DNA from: Serratia silvae
Lineage (GTDB): Bacteria > Pseudomonadota > Gammaproteobacteria > Enterobacterales > Enterobacteriaceae
Length of the DNA: 64,000 nucleotides
Assembly: GCF_023282985.1 (NCBI RefSeq)
Contig: NZ_JAGQDC010000010.1
Location: 104,136 to 168,135, forward strand
Reading direction: 5' to 3'
Positions 61,359 to 64,000 of this stretch are shown here, piece by piece. How positions within the stretch are numbered: position 1 is the stretch's first letter; every line of letters starts with the position of its first letter. A program made the translations under genes and the position numbers. The notes under the pieces are model-generated. The model made no database searches, was not told the origin of the DNA, and was given only the letters and a program-made list of their open reading frames with translations.

Positions 61359-62534
61359 ATGAATAAAGTGCAGTCGATAGTACGCAGGTCGGTAATGGGG
61401 ATTGCCCTGGTCGGTGGCTTGGGGACGATGCAACAGGCATTGGCAGAAGGAACGGGTCCGTGTTGGCCAGTCGATGCCCCTCATCAGTATACTGTCAATT
61501 TTGATAAGGAAATGTTAAGACCAGACGATAATGCAGCGGGTAAGCCGCCGATCAAGGATGGGGAAATAGACCATGATTGGAAAGGCAGCGGGGCTGCTCC
61601 ATATCTTGTTAAATGCCAATGCAGCAACAACCAGATGAGTGCATCCTATATTTCGGCTCAGCCTACGGAAGAAATGGGGGGAATTATACATACAGATGAC
61701 GGTTGGAATTTTTATTTAGTACCGGGTACAAATAAGACTCTTGCCATTGCTTCGCAGGTATATATCGGCGGTGCAACAAATCGACATTTCTCTGTACCGT
61801 TTGTGGGAGTAAGCAATGGTTGGGAAGGAGATACCTCATCGTGCGATGGCACTTCATCTAAAGGTAAAGAATATGCCAGTGGTGGTAATGGCATGATTAA
61901 CCTATTGATTGTTAAGCCATTTGTCGGCGTGATGCCAATTAACGCGCATATTTTGGATATTTATATCGCTGCAAAGCAGTCAGGAGGTAGTGTTAGTGGT
62001 AATCCCGTAGCAAAAGTGACGATAAATGGGACGGTCAAAGTGCATCAAAGCTGCGAAATACATAATGCCGCGATCCCTATAAACTTTGGCGATATTATGT
62101 CCGAGAGCTTCAAGGTTGCCGGAGAGATGCCTGTCGGTTTTGATAATGTGTATAAGGGGCATCTGACGATGGACTGCGGCAATATTTCCAACGGAGTGGA
62201 AGTCTACCTGACGCTGAAAGGGGAGCCTAATATTCATAACAAGACGGCATTACGGACGACCAAGGAGGACGGGTCTGAGAATGAAGATATTGGCATCAGG
62301 TTTATCAATAATGTCAGTCCCGGGGAACCGGTCATTATACCCTCCCCATCCGTAGAGGATGCGCCGAGCTCGGCTAGTTTACTGCCAGTAAAAATGACAG
62401 GCCTTGGTCAACTGATTAGTACGGGTGAGACATCGTTTTTGGCCTATCCGATCAGTACGACGGGTAAGCCGCCAGAGGTCGGGAAATTTAATGCGACCGC
62501 GACGTTAAATGTGCATTTGGAGTCGAAAAATTGA
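61359..62534 (+). CDS. Two-domain fimbrial tip adhesin
   Basis: 391-residue protein placed where fimH-like adhesins lie. Signal peptide to about residue 29, an N-terminal domain (about 30-215) with four Cys (35, 86, 88, 162) that I do not recognise, and a C-terminal pilin domain from about 218 (AKVTINGTVKVHQSCEIHNA; Cys 232 and about 275). The size and two-domain layout indicate a tip lectin. Its AT content is higher than that of fimC and fimD. Receptor unknown; a new ligand specificity is possible. Confidence 0.8.
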   Translation: MNKVQSIVRRSVMGIALVGGLGTMQQALAEGTGPCWPVDAPHQYTVNFDKEMLRPDDNAAGKPPIKDGEIDHDWKGSGAAPYLVKCQCSNNQMSASYISAQPTEEMGGIIHTDDGWNFYLVPGTNKTLAIASQVYIGGATNRHFSVPFVGVSNGWEGDTSSCDGTSSKGKEYASGGNGMINLLIVKPFVGVMPINAHILDIYIAAKQSGGSVSGNPVAKVTINGTVKVHQSCEIHNAAIPINFGDIMSESFKVAGEMPVGFDNVYKGHLTMDCGNISNGVEVYLTLKGEPNIHNKTALRTTKEDGSENEDIGIRFINNVSPGEPVIIPSPSVEDAPSSASLLPVKMTGLGQLISTGETSFLAYPISTTGKPPEVGKFNATATLNVHLESKN

Positions 62535-62609
62535 TGAGATGGGCTGTGGTAACCGGGTGCTTTGTAAACAGTAATTAAGTGCGGACCAACTATAGGAAGG
62601 AACATATAA

Positions 62610-63152
62610 ATGGATATAAACAAGTTGTTTAAAACGACGGCGCTATGCCTGGCGTTGGGTGGGATGGGCATTAGTGGTGCTGCGCTGGCAAACCAGGCAA
62701 CCTTGCATATTACCGGTACGGTTAAGGCATCACCCTGTGTGATTGACACCGATGACGCCAATAAAACGGTTCCTCTGGGTGATATTCAAGCCTCTAATTT
62801 GTTTGCTGATAATTCCCATTCTGGATGGGCGGATTTTACCATCACGCTAAAAGACTGCCCTGCTGCAACAAATCGGGTCGTTGCCACGTTCAGTGGAACA
62901 CCAGCAGATGAGAACCCAAACATGTACAAGAATGATGGCGATGCGGATTCTGTTCAGATCGAATTGGTAGACAAAGCTGAAACTCTAAAGTTGGGCAAGG
63001 GAGCGACGATGAAGGTTGAGGTTGGCGCTATTACCCCTAAGCAAGCGATTTATAATTTGAGAGCTAGAGCCTATAGTACGGCCGGTAACGTAACGCCCGG
63101 CAGCATATCAGCCGCTGTAACAATAGGGTTTGTGTACGAATACGAGCCATAA
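62610..63152 (+). CDS. Minor fimbrial subunit
   Basis: 180-residue pilin-domain protein: signal peptide to about residue 27 (ISGAALAN), Cys pair (ASPCVIDT and LKDCPAA), and a C-terminal strand IGFVYEYEP. It resembles FimA and could be a second structural or an adaptor subunit. Last structural gene of the operon; AAGGAAC lies before its ATG. Base composition is AT-richer than in the upstream usher. Confidence 0.85.
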   Translation: MDINKLFKTTALCLALGGMGISGAALANQATLHITGTVKASPCVIDTDDANKTVPLGDIQASNLFADNSHSGWADFTITLKDCPAATNRVVATFSGTPADENPNMYKNDGDADSVQIELVDKAETLKLGKGATMKVEVGAITPKQAIYNLRARAYSTAGNVTPGSISAAVTIGFVYEYEP

Positions 63153-63389
63153 TCCCCTCTAGCCATAAGAAAGCCTGGCCCCATTTTCTCATGGCAGCTT
63201 TACCTGTGTCTTTTGTGTTAATCGCTTTGGGGCTTATTTATCGTTTATCGCTGGCTTTATTTTAATTTTATTTGGTCAATAAGAATAAAAAAAGATAACT
63301 CTCATCAATAAGAGAGGGGATGACATTTTTGCACACCAAGTTATCAAGGAAGTAAAAAAGGGAATTCGGCAGAAATGGGAGGTTTAATT
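63153..63389. other. Gap between fimbrial operon and LuxR-type gene
   Basis: 237 AT-rich bases. A weak hairpin around 63169-63211 may end the fimbrial transcript; the remainder probably carries the promoter of the next gene. No frame or known motif is visible. Confidence 0.4.
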
Positions 63390-64000
63390 GTGACAACGGT
63401 TCATACTTATCAGAGAGGGAGTGCGCATTCCCCCAGCCCTTATGGACTAAAGGGGGACGGGGTGATTGTAATGGAGTCTTGTCCCATTACGGCACTCGGC
63501 ATGCGTAATATTTTGGCTCAGTCCTGTGGCCTGACGGATGAGGTGCAGCGGGTCAGTAATCTGGCACAAATCCCGGGATTGATGCGCCATCGCCCGGCCC
63601 GGTTGTTGATTATGGAACTGTGCGGTGAGGAAGAGTCGGTTCTGGATGGCTTAAGGCTGATTGCACTTTGTCTGGAGCATTGGCCCACCACGGCGATGGT
63701 CGTGTGTACCGCACTTGACGATCCCCGGGTGCTGCAATTGCTGACCGCATCAGGCATCAAAGGGCTGGTGCTCAAACAGGAGCCTGCCGTGGCGTTGACG
63801 CAATGCGTACAGCAGGTGTTGTCGGGCTGTCGTAGCTATAGCCATAAGGTACGGCAATTGCTGAGCGGTCAGTCTGCCGTTGGCAAAGCCTTGACGTCCC
63901 GTGAGCTGGATGTGTTGGCGCACCTGTTTTCCGGTAAAAGCGTGACCACTGCCGCGTTGATGATGCACCGCGATGTCCGCACCGTCAGTACCCATAAGCG
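63390..64000 (+). CDS. LuxR-type regulator with degenerate receiver (5' part)
   Basis: First 203 residues; the frame leaves the window without a stop. Start GTG 63390 has GGGAGG 7 bases upstream; ATG 63375 is an alternative. An N-terminal receiver-like fold (VIVMESCPITALGMRNILAQ, LLIMELCGEE, GLVLKQEP) lacks the usual acidic pair and has Glu where the phosphorylated Asp should be. The C-terminal LuxR helix-turn-helix begins LTSRELDVLAHLFSGKSVTT. Probably RcsB/FimW-like and a regulator of the adjacent fimbriae, by position only. Confidence 0.82.
   Translation, partial: MTTVHTYQRGSAHSPSPYGLKGDGVIVMESCPITALGMRNILAQSCGLTDEVQRVSNLAQIPGLMRHRPARLLIMELCGEEESVLDGLRLIALCLEHWPTTAMVVCTALDDPRVLQLLTASGIKGLVLKQEPAVALTQCVQQVLSGCRSYSHKVRQLLSGQSAVGKALTSRELDVLAHLFSGKSVTTAALMMHRDVRTVSTHK

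Overview
The window reads as chromosomal DNA of a Serratia-like enterobacterium (order Enterobacterales, probably Yersiniaceae). The protein sequences are close to E. coli K-12 counterparts throughout, GC is high, genes are densely packed, and much of the gene order follows the K-12 stretch from zipA/ligA to talA/nudK as I remember it. No rRNA, tRNA, CRISPR array or complete prophage was seen. The genus is an inference from gene content; no database was consulted.

Layout. 1-3.7 kb: 3' part of a periplasmic nitrate reductase operon (napA end, napG, napH, napB, napC) with a terminator. 3.8-5.6 kb: nudK and talA, convergent, separated by a 157-bp element with Tn5-like ends. 5.9-12.7 kb: an accessory sugar-alcohol locus (RpiB-type isomerase; divergent Zn-dehydrogenase of the erythritol/L-threitol type, RbtT/DalT-like transporter, short-chain dehydrogenase, DhaK- and DhaL-type kinase subunits, SorC-type regulator). 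13.0-13.7 kb: a holin and an M15 endopeptidase without other phage genes. 13.9-16.2 kb: maeB. 16.2-18.5 kb: mmuM and a disrupted mmuP behind a MetJ box. 18.6-24.4 kb: yaiI, hemF, amiA, ypeA, ygiW-like, yfeZ, yfeY, yfeX. 24.6-29.4 kb: sulfate uptake operon cysPTWA and cysM. 29.6-31.6 kb: a CpxRA-type two-component pair. 31.7-38.1 kb: the phosphoglycerate regulon pgtABC/pgtP. 38.2-43.1 kb: crr-ptsI-ptsH, cysK, cysZ. 43.3-47.7 kb: zipA, ligA, ypeB, a FlxA-like protein and a nucleotidyltransferase-like protein. 47.8-56.0 kb: fepA diverging from fes-ybdZ-entF around a Fur box. 56.3-63.2 kb: a chaperone-usher fimbrial operon preceded by a tyrosine recombinase and what looks like a 311-bp invertible promoter switch. 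63.4 kb to the end: start of a LuxR-type regulator.

How it fits together. The tetritol-type locus can be read as a pathway: polyol uptake, oxidation to a ketotetrose, phosphorylation by DhaK/DhaL, isomerisation by the RpiB homologue to erythrose 4-phosphate, and consumption of that product by the neighbouring transaldolase. Two identical TGTTC-N6-TGTTC motifs in the divergent control region are candidate operators. The fimbrial switch has short inverted repeats, a consensus -35 promoter pointing away from fimA in this assembly (phase OFF), and a FimB/FimE-like recombinase next to it. The cys genes (uptake, CysM, CysK, CysZ) form a sulfur-assimilation set interrupted by PTS and pgt genes.

The most interesting points are the putative tetritol locus inserted between talA and maeB, the phase switch, the orphan holin/endopeptidase pair, the Tn5-end-like miniature element, and the 3' truncation and frameshift of the S-methylmethionine permease gene.
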